In this document: positions 17,847-26,534 of the stretch, piece after piece
Numbering within the stretch: position 1 is the first letter of the stretch
How the letters are laid out: every line of letters begins with the position of its first letter
NCBI GenBank assembly: GCA_027488935.1
Contig: JAIYAP010000071.1
Coordinates: 62,001-126,000 of the forward strand
Direction of reading: 5' to 3'
DNA length: 64,000 bases
Source of the DNA: Saprospiraceae bacterium
GTDB lineage: Bacteria > Bacteroidota > Bacteroidia > Chitinophagales > Saprospiraceae
Notes under the pieces: generated by a model
Databases searched by the model: none
The model's input: the letters and a program-made list of their open reading frames with translations, nothing else
Told to the model about the DNA's origin: nothing
Program-made: the position numbers and the translations under genes

Positions 17847-17900
17847 ATAACAGCAAAGCGGCCATTCGATTGGAATCGATATGGCCGCTTTGTTATTTTA
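17847..17900. terminator. Bidirectional intrinsic terminator
   Basis: ATAAC plus AAAGCGGCCAT (17847-17865, with a 3-base bulge) pairs with ATGGCCGCTTTGTTAT (17881-17896). The loop itself folds by CGATT/AATCG. T-rich sequence follows. It lies between the convergent gabD and pseudouridine synthase genes. Confidence 0.85.
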
Positions 17901-17910
17901 TCGTAGAAAA

Positions 17911-19788
17911 CTATACGTCTTGTTCGTCGGTATCAACCTCCATATCTGGAAGGTTGTTTTCATCCAGTTCATCTTCTTCCAGCATATCTTCCGGTTTTTT
18001 ACCCGTAGATGGGTGGCCGGTGAAATGTTTGAGCATTACGATTTCACGCTGGTTCAGTTCGCGGAACTGTCCCCGAGGCAAATCTTTCTTGGTCAAACCC
18101 GCAAAATAAAAACGGTCCAATTTGCGCACATCGTAACCCAAGGCTTCAAACATGCGTCGGATTACGCGGTTGCGGCCAGAAGAAATTTCTACCTCTACGA
18201 CATCACGCTCCGGATGGTCTTCCGAAAAACGAATCCAGTTTACTTCCATCAAACCATCATCCAACATTACGCCTTCATTGCGGATTTTTTCCTCATCGCG
18301 CTGCGTCAGGGAGCGTTCGAGTCCAACCCGGTATTGTTTCAGGACATTATGACTGGGGTGTGAGAGTTTTTGCGCCAAATCGCCATCATTGGTAATCAGG
18401 ATCAAGCCCGTTGTATCGCGGTCAAGTCGACCAACTGGATACAAACGCTCTGCAAAATTACCATCTACAATATCGATTACTGTGGTACGGCCGCGGTCGT
18501 CGTCGGTTGTCGTAATTACGTTTTTCGGTTTGTTCAGCAATACATATACCATGCGCTCCTGAATGGTTACCGGATTGCCTTGGCAGGTAACAATATCGCC
18601 CACTTGAAAGCGGTAGTATGGTTCGGTTTTCACTTCGCCATTGACGGTTACCAAGCCTTGTTCGATAAATTCAACGGCTTTCCGGCGCGACGAAATACCA
18701 CAATGTGCCAGGAATTTATTCAGCGGCATGCCTTCGCCGGAAGGTAATTGCGGTTTTGGCTTGCGGTCAACGACGAATTCTTCCTTACGACCAAACGGTT
18801 TTTTACCAAAAGGTTTTTTATTGAAACCGCCACCACCGCCGCTTCCGCCACGGTTGTTGAACGGTTTGCGGTCGCCACCACCGGAGCGGTTGCGGTCGCC
18901 GCCGCCGCCAAATGCTGGTCGGTCGCTGTTGGGGCGGCGTTCACCGCCGCCCTCGCGGTTCCGGTCGTTGTATGGGCGGCGTTCTCCTCCGCCCTCACGG
19001 TTATCTGGACGGTCGTTGTACGGACGGCGGTCACCACCACCCTCGCGGTTGCGGTCGTTGTACGGACGGCGTTCACCACCGCCCTCGCGGTTGCGGTCTG
19101 GATTGAACGGACGGTCACGGTTATCCGGACGGTCATTATATGGGCGGCGTTCACCACCACCCTCGCGATTGCGGTCTGGATTGAACGGACGATCACGGTT
19201 ATCAGGACGATCATTGTAAGGTCGACGTTCCCCCCCGCCCTCACGGTTGTCGGGACGGTCGTTGTAGGGGCGACGTTCGTTGCCGCCTTCACGATTCCTG
19301 TCTGGATTGAACGGACGGTCACGGTTGTCGGGACGGTCGTTGTAGGGGCGGCGTTCGTTGCCACCTTCCCGATTACGGTCTGGATTGAATGGTCGGTCGT
19401 TGGGGCGGCGTTCACCGCCGCCTTCGCGATTGCGATCTGGATTGAATGGCCGGTCGTTGGGGCGGCGTTCACCGCCGCCTTCGCGATTGCGATCTGGGTT
19501 GAATGGCCGATCGTTGGGGCGGCGTTCACCGCTGCCCTCGCGATTGCGTTCGAAGCCGCCCTCACTGTTGCGGTCATCACCGCTTTCCCGGTTGTCCGGC
19601 CGACGCTCAAACCCACCTTCCTGGTTTCGATCCCGGTTAGATTCTGAATCGAATGGTTTTTCGCGGTTTTCCGGTGCTTTGCGTTCAAAGATTCCCTCTG
19701 AATCATCATTTGACGATTTCGTTCGCTCTTTCAGCGAGAAATCCGGGTCCGTTTTAGTTAGGCGCGGACGTTTTTTCTTCTCTTCCAT
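17911..19788 (-). CDS. RsuA/RluB-family pseudouridine synthase with long Arg/Gly/Asn-rich N-terminal repeat tail
   Basis: The C-terminal 270 residues are a complete RsuA/RluB/RluE/RluF-type rRNA pseudouridine synthase. An S4 RNA-binding domain (about 354-400, MPLNKFLAHCGISSRRK) is followed by the catalytic domain with Asp456 in GRLDRDTTGL, then RNRVIRRMFEALGYDV. The first 350 residues are highly charged and include about 210 residues of imperfect repeats such as NREGGGERRPNDRPFNPDR, then Gly/Lys-rich GGGGGFNKKPFGKK. Similar basic, disordered extensions occur on RNA-binding proteins in Bacteroidota, but this one is unusually long. It probably adds nonspecific RNA binding or phase behaviour (inference). 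Family members act on 16S or 23S rRNA; the target site is not predictable here. Confidence 0.9.
   Translation of the reverse strand: MEEKKKRPRLTKTDPDFSLKERTKSSNDDSEGIFERKAPENREKPFDSESNRDRNQEGGFERRPDNRESGDDRNSEGGFERNREGSGERRPNDRPFNPDRNREGGGERRPNDRPFNPDRNREGGGERRPNDRPFNPDRNREGGNERRPYNDRPDNRDRPFNPDRNREGGNERRPYNDRPDNREGGGERRPYNDRPDNRDRPFNPDRNREGGGERRPYNDRPDNRDRPFNPDRNREGGGERRPYNDRNREGGGDRRPYNDRPDNREGGGERRPYNDRNREGGGERRPNSDRPAFGGGGDRNRSGGGDRKPFNNRGGSGGGGGFNKKPFGKKPFGRKEEFVVDRKPKPQLPSGEGMPLNKFLAHCGISSRRKAVEFIEQGLVTVNGEVKTEPYYRFQVGDIVTCQGNPVTIQERMVYVLLNKPKNVITTTDDDRGRTTVIDIVDGNFAERLYPVGRLDRDTTGLILITNDGDLAQKLSHPSHNVLKQYRVGLERSLTQRDEEKIRNEGVMLDDGLMEVNWIRFSEDHPERDVVEVEISSGRNRVIRRMFEALGYDVRKLDRFYFAGLTKKDLPRGQFRELNQREIVMLKHFTGHPSTGKKPEDMLEEDELDENNLPDMEVDTDEQDV
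18919..19545 (-). repeat. Coding minisatellite in the pseudouridine synthase gene
   Basis: Residues 82-290 of the synthase are built of degenerate units of about 57 bases (19 residues, NREGGGERRPNDRPFNPDR), with a variant carrying an inserted YNDRPDNRD block. Units near 19380-19545 are almost identical in DNA, pointing to recent slippage or unequal exchange. Confidence 0.85.
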
Positions 19789-20119
19789 GGAAAATAAGGC
19801 AGGTTATGTTGCAGATTGTTTTGGTTTGCAAAGTTCCGGGTTTTTGGATGGTTTCAGCCTTCGAAAGAATATTATTTTTAGATTATTTTAAACATCATTA
19901 AAATAACCAAAAACCGACTTCGATTTCCCAACAATCCACAAGCAAAAAAAGTTGCGCAGCGCAATGCTGTATGCTATATCGCTACAATTGAAGTGCCAAA
20001 TACACACAATTCGAGCAATATAGTATATTTTTTTGCGCTACGCAACGGGTAGACTCCTAAGCATAACATTTGTACGACGACGGCGACTTGCGTTTGAAGT
20101 GGTGGCCGCCGTCCAAAGG
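19789..20119. other. 331-base gene-free interval with an inverted repeat
   Basis: No credible gene is present. GTTGCGCAGCGCAA (19951-19964) and TTGCGCTACGCAAC (20033-20046) are inverted copies with one mismatch around a 68-base AT-rich loop. A second stem, GACGGCG with CGCCGTC, lies near 20080-20116 just after the stop of the 20120 gene, without a T-run. The rest upstream of 19788 is AT-rich and presumably holds the promoter for the synthase. Confidence 0.5.
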
Positions 20120-23100
20120 TTAATCTTGCTTCACAAATTTAAGCACCGCTGTTTTACCATCGGCATTGACCAAACGTAAATAATACAATCCTGTTGCCAA
20201 TGCCGATACATCCACTTGGGTCTGCAAATCGGAGGGCAGCAGGGTTTGTACAAATTGTCCCTGCGTATCAAAAAGATCGGCAGCAGCCAAATCCAGGTTT
20301 GGCATTTTTAATCGGAAACTTGCGGTTACGGGATTCGGAATAAATTGCAGGCCCGCAAACAGATCGGGTTCGGCAGCAGCCGTTGTGCTGGTTAAAACGA
20401 TCGGCGTTAAAATAGTCGAACAGCCACTTGCATCCACCATCGTTAGCACATACACCCCGGTAGTCAAACCACTAATATCTTCTGTATTGGCAAAAAACAC
20501 CCCATTTTGAGTCCAGGTAAAGACAAATGGCGCGATACCTGCCACGGGCGTTACATCTATACTTCCAACCCCGCTGTTGTTTACATCATTCACAACCGTA
20601 ATAAACCCTACATCGGGTAAACCACTTATGGTTACGGAAAAGGAACAAGTAGCCGAATTTCCCAAGGCATCCGTGGCACGATATACCTGCGTGGTGACCC
20701 CATCATCGAAAGGCGTACCACTGGCTTGCCCACTCACCAAAAAGGCCTCGGTATTGGTCAGGTTACAATTGTCCGTAACAACCGGCAGTGGGTAATTGAC
20801 AATATCCGCACCGCAAACTGTGATGTTGTTCGGACAAGTAATGGTAGGTGGAACGTTATCGGTGGCTTTGATTTGGAAATTAAAAAGGGTGTTGCAACCA
20901 TTTGCATCTGTAATCGTAACTACGTAATTACCCACACCCAAATTTGATCCCTGATTGCCTGGTAAGGTATATTGATACGGGAAGGAACCGCCATTGACCT
21001 GAATCACGACCGAACCTGTTAAATCTTCCAGACATACCACATCCTGAATTTGCGCAGACACTGAAATAGCCGTTGGTTGTAAAATCGTTACCGATTGAAT
21101 CACCACACAAGCGGCAGCATCGGTAACCGTTACCGTATAAGTGCCTGCAGCGAGGTTGTTGGCCGTTGCCGTGGTTGCGCCATTGCTCCAAATATACACA
21201 AACGGCAGGGTTCCGCCTGTAAGTGTAACGGTGGCTTGTCCGTCGGCCCCGCCATTGCAGTTTACCTGGGCGGCGGTGATATTGGCCGAAATGACACAGT
21301 TAAATGCCGAAACAGCTACCGTTTGAACCGCAGTACATCCCAAATCATCGGTTACTGTCACGGTATAACTTCCGGGTGCGAGGTTGCTGATCGTTGCTGT
21401 ATTTGCGGTATTGCTCCAAAGATAGGTATACGGCGCAATGCCGCCATTGGGGGCTGCTGTTGCGGTACCGTTGTTGGCACCGGCAGCCGTTTCGTTGGTG
21501 GCCGTGGCATTGGTCGCCAAAACGGGCGGTTCAGTCAAGGTGGTATTGACCGTAGCAGGGCAACCGTTGGCATCCAAAATTTGCACCGTATAAACGCCGG
21601 GTACTAAACTGCTGATACTGGCGGTCGTTGCACCTGTGTTCCACAAATAAGTAATTGGGTTTGTTGCCCCCGACACGGTAACGCTGGCGCTGCCATTGTT
21701 GGCGCCGTTACACGTGATGTTGGTTGAAGTAATCGCAGTTGATAAATTACAGTTAAAGCTATTAACGGTTACGGTTTGAACTGCGGTACAAGCATTGGCA
21801 TCCGTGACAGTAACAGTGTAGGTACCTGGTGCCAATCCATTAATATTGGCGGTTGTTGCTGTATTGCTCCAGAGATACGTAAAACTTGGCGTGCCCCCGC
21901 TTGGCGCTGCGCTGGCGGTACCATTGTTGGCACCCAGGGCGGTTTCACCGGTTGCGCTGGCATTTGCCAACAAAATGGCCGGTTGCGTAATGGTCGCGGA
22001 TGCCGTTGCGGTACAGTTTTCGGAATCTGTCACTGTTACAAGATAGGTGCCTGCCGACAACCCTGTAATATTTGCCGTGGTGCTTCCATTGCTCCATAAA
22101 TAGGTATTTGTCCCGGCACCGCCCGTAACCGTTGCACTGGCTGCACCATTGTTACCACCATTGCACGAAACATTTGTACTGTTGCTGATACTCGCGTTTA
22201 AAACGGGTGTTTGAACAACCGTAGCCGAAGTTGTTTTGGTACAACCATTTTCTGAATTGGTAACCAACAAATTATAAACACCTGCCGCATTTACAATAGG
22301 CGTAAGGGTGGTACCTCCAGAAACGATATTGCCGTTGGTTGTTGTCCACAAATAACTAAAATTAGCGCCTTGCGAAGAGGCTGATCCATTGATTTGTACG
22401 CTGGCATTCAAGCAATTTAAATTGTTGCTCACTGTTGCCGAAGCGACCGGCTCGGTAGTATTGAGGGCTACCGTGGCGGAAGTACTGGAGGTACAACCGT
22501 TTACACCATCTGTCGTGGTCAGGCTATAGGGTCCGGCGGTCGTTACGGTAAAGTTTTGCGCGCTCGAATTACCTCCTGGTCCACTCCAGGCATAACTTAC
22601 CTGATTGCCCGTACTGGTTCCCAACAAGGTGACCGATGCATTGGTACAAGTGATGGCGCCCCCGGTTGCGGTGGCACCTGGCGGCGTTTGGTTTAATAAC
22701 ACGGTTGCGGTTGCCGAGTTGGTACAACCATTCGGGCCCGTCACCGTAACTTTATAAGCCCCTGCTGCATTTACCGTCGGATTTTGCTGGGTAGAACTAA
22801 AATTATTCGGTCCCGACCAAGCGTAAGTAACATTATTGCCGCTGGTGGCAAAAACCTGACTACTTAATTGAACACAGGTGATGGTTGGCCCAACATTGGT
22901 ACTCAATGCGGGCGGCGCTATATCTTGTGTGATGGCCGTGGTGGCCGAATTGGTACAACCGTTGGTGCCTGTAATGATAACGGTATAGTTTCCACCAGCA
23001 TTTACGGTGGGATTTTGCAAGGTAGAATTAAAGTTATTCGGACCCGACCAGATATAACTTGGGTTGTTGGCATTCGTTGTAGCGAATACCTGACTGCTCA

Positions 23101-24664
23101 GCTGAGTACAAGTGATTACCGGACCGGAACTGGCCGCCGCACTCGGTGGCGTTGTATTGGAGACAACTGTGGCCGTGGCACTGGAGGTACAACCGTTTGC
23201 TGGGTTGGTAACGGTAAGGATGTAATTGCCGCCGACACTTACACTTGGGTTTTGCAGGTTGGAGGTAAAATTATTTGGACCCGTCCAGGCATAATTTACA
23301 TTGGGCGTAGGCGAAGTTCCTTGCAAATTTATCGTTGGAACATTGCAAGTAATGGTTCCGCCTGTCGCCGTTGCGCCCGGAGGAACCACCGTTGAAACAA
23401 CCGTAACAGATGCCGTAGAGGAGCATCCGTTGCTTGTATTGGTAACCCGCAAAATATATTCGCCCGGCTGATTCACGACGGGATTGCAAGAAGTCGCCCC
23501 TGATACGATGTTTCCCTGGGTGGTCGTCCACAACAAAGCAATATTTGCGCCGGTACTGGATCCTGTACAGGAAAGGGTCGTGGTAGTATTGGTACAGGAT
23601 AAACTGCCATTGGCCGAAGCAGCAGCAATGGGAGGACTTGTATTGCCTGTCACAGTAGCAACTGCGGTTTTGGTGCAGTTATTATTGTCGGTAACCGTAA
23701 CCGTATAGGAGCCTGCGGCTGTAAAAATGGCCGGGTTGCTGGTTTGTCCATCGGACCAAAGGTAGGAATAAGGCGAAGTGCCCCCTCCCGCCGTAACGGT
23801 AGCGGCGACGGTGGTATTGATACAACTCAAGGTTCCGGCTACCGAAACAGTGGCCGTTACTGCTGTTGGTTGGGTAATGGTGGTGCTGGCAGTGGCTGTT
23901 CCACTACCACTTGCTCCGGTGACCGTTACGGTGTAATTGCCCGCAGCAAGGTTAATGGCCGTTGCAGCCGTTTGTCCATTCGACCATATATAGGTGTAAG
24001 GGGGCGTTCCGCCCGAAGCCTCCACGGTGGCACTTCCGGTATTTACCCCAAAACAATTTAAATTGGTGGTATTGGTAATCGTAGCAAAAACAGGCGGTGG
24101 CCCACTAAAAGGTGCCGATACAGACCCCGAAACCGCAAAGTCGCCCGCTGCGTTGCCGTTGTTGTTGGCTAATAACGAAATGAAGTAAAAAGTCACATCA
24201 TTTCCAGGTACTGAGGCGGGCGCTGTCCAGTTAAATGACCAGGAAGTACTTCCGCCCGAAAAGGTTTTGCCGCCCCGATGGTCGATGTATTCCCGGCCGC
24301 CCAACATTTCGGTACCCGCTTCCCCATTAATTGCCGTCAAATCACCGGCATTCGCATTGGAGCTGGTGGATACGGCAACAAGTTGAAAACCAGCTTTTAC
24401 CGGGCTACCCGCATTCGGTGTCACTGTGAGGGTAAGCGGATAAACAATGTTCGCCTGAATCGTGGCAGGCAAACCATCCACGGTAATACTGGCGTTGTAA
24501 CCATTTTGATTACTCGTTCCGTGGCATTGCGTTGTACCACAAGTACTGTCAAAGGGTGCACTGGTACGACCATTGGGCGGATTGCCGTTGTTGGCAAGCC
24601 AAAGAAAAGCGCCCAGCAACAAACCGCTCAGCTTTAATAGATGTAGATTTCGATTTTGCTTCAT
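20120..24664 (-). CDS. 1514-residue SprB-repeat protein with T9SS type A sorting domain
   Basis: A signal peptide (residues 1-24, MKQNRNLHLLKLSGLLLGAF) is followed by an N-terminal domain resembling the choice-of-anchor V type. It carries a CGTTQCHG motif, a CX4CH variant of the CxxCH seen in that family. Then come about 14 modules with GGTxPYTYxWSNGxTT and AGxYTVTVTDxxGC signatures (SprB/PKD-like). One HYR module follows near residues 1270-1350 (PPTITCPNNITVCGAD, YRATDALGNSATC). The last 80 residues are a T9SS type A sorting domain (FIPNPVTASF, LFDTQGQ, LATGLYYLRL). SprB-type repeats are cell-surface adhesins that move during gliding. Whether the cells glide is not shown here, but GldG is encoded in the window. 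Confidence 0.92.
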   Translation of the reverse strand: MKQNRNLHLLKLSGLLLGAFLWLANNGNPPNGRTSAPFDSTCGTTQCHGTSNQNGYNASITVDGLPATIQANIVYPLTLTVTPNAGSPVKAGFQLVAVSTSSNANAGDLTAINGEAGTEMLGGREYIDHRGGKTFSGGSTSWSFNWTAPASVPGNDVTFYFISLLANNNGNAAGDFAVSGSVSAPFSGPPPVFATITNTTNLNCFGVNTGSATVEASGGTPPYTYIWSNGQTAATAINLAAGNYTVTVTGASGSGTATASTTITQPTAVTATVSVAGTLSCINTTVAATVTAGGGTSPYSYLWSDGQTSNPAIFTAAGSYTVTVTDNNNCTKTAVATVTGNTSPPIAAASANGSLSCTNTTTTLSCTGSSTGANIALLWTTTQGNIVSGATSCNPVVNQPGEYILRVTNTSNGCSSTASVTVVSTVVPPGATATGGTITCNVPTINLQGTSPTPNVNYAWTGPNNFTSNLQNPSVSVGGNYILTVTNPANGCTSSATATVVSNTTPPSAAASSGPVITCTQLSSQVFATTNANNPSYIWSGPNNFNSTLQNPTVNAGGNYTVIITGTNGCTNSATTAITQDIAPPALSTNVGPTITCVQLSSQVFATSGNNVTYAWSGPNNFSSTQQNPTVNAAGAYKVTVTGPNGCTNSATATVLLNQTPPGATATGGAITCTNASVTLLGTSTGNQVSYAWSGPGGNSSAQNFTVTTAGPYSLTTTDGVNGCTSSTSATVALNTTEPVASATVSNNLNCLNASVQINGSASSQGANFSYLWTTTNGNIVSGGTTLTPIVNAAGVYNLLVTNSENGCTKTTSATVVQTPVLNASISNSTNVSCNGGNNGAASATVTGGAGTNTYLWSNGSTTANITGLSAGTYLVTVTDSENCTATASATITQPAILLANASATGETALGANNGTASAAPSGGTPSFTYLWSNTATTANINGLAPGTYTVTVTDANACTAVQTVTVNSFNCNLSTAITSTNITCNGANNGSASVTVSGATNPITYLWNTGATTASISSLVPGVYTVQILDANGCPATVNTTLTEPPVLATNATATNETAAGANNGTATAAPNGGIAPYTYLWSNTANTATISNLAPGSYTVTVTDDLGCTAVQTVAVSAFNCVISANITAAQVNCNGGADGQATVTLTGGTLPFVYIWSNGATTATANNLAAGTYTVTVTDAAACVVIQSVTILQPTAISVSAQIQDVVCLEDLTGSVVIQVNGGSFPYQYTLPGNQGSNLGVGNYVVTITDANGCNTLFNFQIKATDNVPPTITCPNNITVCGADIVNYPLPVVTDNCNLTNTEAFLVSGQASGTPFDDGVTTQVYRATDALGNSATCSFSVTISGLPDVGFITVVNDVNNSGVGSIDVTPVAGIAPFVFTWTQNGVFFANTEDISGLTTGVYVLTMVDASGCSTILTPIVLTSTTAAAEPDLFAGLQFIPNPVTASFRLKMPNLDLAAADLFDTQGQFVQTLLPSDLQTQVDVSALATGLYYLRLVNADGKTAVLKFVKQD

Positions 24665-24881
24665 GAAATTTGCATAAAATGAACAATGACAATAGATCGG
24701 TAAATGTACAAATCAAATTTTCCAGATTAAGTTTTTCAACATTACAACATATGGTCACAATGAGCAATTTGCTACTATTTTGCATTTTATCCATCCGGGG
24801 CACATATTTCATTTTTTAACGTTTTTACAGGATACTTACGGAAAATCCAATTAATTTCCTGAAAACCCTACATCAAATCCC

Positions 24882-24889
24882 TACCTTTG
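24882..24889 (+). promoter_or_regulatory. -7 element TACCTTTG for the ALDH7 gene
   Basis: A perfect TAnnTTTG match ends 27 bases before the ATG at 24917. The same octamer precedes four other genes in the window. Confidence 0.65.
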
Positions 24890-24916
24890 CCGCCAATTTT
24901 TCACCACTACTGACAA

Positions 24917-26449
24917 ATGCAACCAAAAGAATTTTTAAAGAAATTAGGCCTAAAAACCAAAAATCAGGGCACCTGGACCGGGCAGGAATCGGTTCCGGGC
25001 AGCCGCCGTTATTTGGATTCTTACTCGCCGGTCGACGGTGAATTTATCGGAAGCGTGGGCATCACCACCCGCGAACAATACGATACCGTGATGGCACAGG
25101 CCAGCGCTGCCTTCCAGGTTTGGCGCGATATGCCTGCTCCCAAGCGCGGCGAAATTGTCCGCCAGTATGGGGAAATCCTCCGCCAGTACAAGGACCCGCT
25201 GGGTAGCCTCGTTTCTTACGAAATGGGCAAAAGCCTGCAGGAAGGTTTGGGCGAAGTACAGGAAATGATTGATATCTGCGATTTTGCTGTAGGCTTGTCG
25301 CGCCAATTATACGGCCTCACCATGCACTCCGAGCGCCCCGGCCACCGCATGTACGAACAATGGCATGCCTTGGGTATTGTGGGTATTATTTCTGCCTTCA
25401 ATTTTCCGGTGGCTGTGTGGTCCTGGAACTCGATGCTCGCGCTCGTGTGCGGAGACGTATGCGTGTGGAAACCATCGGAAAAAACACCACTGTGTGGTAT
25501 TGCCTGCCAAAACTTGTTTCAAAAGGTATTGAAAGCCAACAATTTGCCAGAAGGTATTTGTTCGGTGATCAATGGCGATTATAAAGTGGGCGAATTCATG
25601 ACCAAAGACAGCCGTGTGCCTTTGGTGAGCGCAACGGGCAGCACCCGCATGGGTAAAATTGTGGGTAAAACGGTAGCCGAACGCCTCGGCCGTTCTCTGC
25701 TCGAACTCGGCGGCAACAATGCCATTATTGTTACCCCTTCTGCTGATTTGAAAATTGTACTCACCGGCGCGGTGTTTGGCGCGGTAGGTACGGCCGGACA
25801 ACGCTGCACCTCTACCCGCCGACTCATCATCCATGAAAGTCAATACGAGGAAGTGAAAAAAGTGTTGGCCAGCGCTTACAAACAGTTGCGCATCGGCGAT
25901 CCGCTCGATTCGAACAACCACGTGGGTCCGCTGATCGATAAAACAGCGGTGGAACATTACCTCCACGCCATTCAGGAAGTGAAAAAAGTACGCGGTACGT
26001 TTTTGGTAGAAGGCGGTGTGCTCGAAGGCCCCGGTTATGAAAGCGGTTGTTATGTAAAACCCTGCATTGCCGAAGCCGAAAACCATTGGGATATTGTGCA
26101 GCACGAAACCTTTGCACCGATTTTATACCTGCTCAAATACAGCACGCTTGAAGAAGCAATTGCCCTGCAAAATGGCGTGCCACAAGGACTTTCTTCCGCA
26201 ATCATGACCAACGACCTCATGGAGGCAGAACGTTTCCTTTCCATAAACGGTTCGGATTGCGGTATTGCCAACGTGAACATTGGAACTTCCGGTGCTGAAA
26301 TTGGGGGCGCGTTCGGCGGTGAAAAAGAAACCGGTGGCGGCCGCGAATCCGGCTCCGATGCCTGGAAAGCGTACATGCGCCGTCAAACCAACACGATCAA
26401 CTATAGCCCGACCGTGCCCTTGGCGCAGGGGATTAAGTTTGATTTGTAG
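24917..26449 (+). CDS. amaB: ALDH7 (antiquitin-type) aldehyde dehydrogenase, probable piperidine-6-carboxylate/aminoadipate-semialdehyde dehydrogenase
   Basis: This enzyme oxidises 2-aminoadipate semialdehyde to 2-aminoadipate with NAD in lysine breakdown. The 510 residues carry ISAFNFPVAVW (158-168), KPSEKTP (185-191), LELGG with general base Glu263, and GQRCTSTRRL with nucleophile Cys297. The C-terminal signature AEIGGAFGGEKETGGGRESG followed by SDAWKAYMRR is characteristic of ALDH7A1/antiquitin rather than other ALDHs. No other lysine-catabolic gene is adjacent. The gene stands alone with its own promoter motif and a strong terminator at 26475. Confidence 0.88.
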   Translation: MQPKEFLKKLGLKTKNQGTWTGQESVPGSRRYLDSYSPVDGEFIGSVGITTREQYDTVMAQASAAFQVWRDMPAPKRGEIVRQYGEILRQYKDPLGSLVSYEMGKSLQEGLGEVQEMIDICDFAVGLSRQLYGLTMHSERPGHRMYEQWHALGIVGIISAFNFPVAVWSWNSMLALVCGDVCVWKPSEKTPLCGIACQNLFQKVLKANNLPEGICSVINGDYKVGEFMTKDSRVPLVSATGSTRMGKIVGKTVAERLGRSLLELGGNNAIIVTPSADLKIVLTGAVFGAVGTAGQRCTSTRRLIIHESQYEEVKKVLASAYKQLRIGDPLDSNNHVGPLIDKTAVEHYLHAIQEVKKVRGTFLVEGGVLEGPGYESGCYVKPCIAEAENHWDIVQHETFAPILYLLKYSTLEEAIALQNGVPQGLSSAIMTNDLMEAERFLSINGSDCGIANVNIGTSGAEIGGAFGGEKETGGGRESGSDAWKAYMRRQTNTINYSPTVPLAQGIKFDL

Positions 26450-26474
26450 AAAAGGTTTTTAGGATAAAATACAC

Positions 26475-26526
26475 ATGAGTCATCCCGAATTTGGTGAAAT
26501 CCAAAATTCGGGATGACTCATTTTTT
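26475..26526. terminator. Long bidirectional intrinsic terminator
   Basis: ATGAGTCATCCCGAATTT (26475-26492) pairs over its whole length with the downstream arm ending at 26520, with one bulged base and a TGG/CCA extension towards the loop, followed by TTTTTT. It separates the convergent ALDH7 and GH20 genes. Confidence 0.9.
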
Positions 26527-26534
26527 CATAAAAT

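Noticed and set aside
18748-19647. 299-codon plus-strand open frame opposite the pseudouridine synthase repeats
   Set aside because: It is a shadow of the repeat-rich coding strand: its product is a low-complexity Val/Thr/Ala/Arg string that follows the repeat period, with no start signal.
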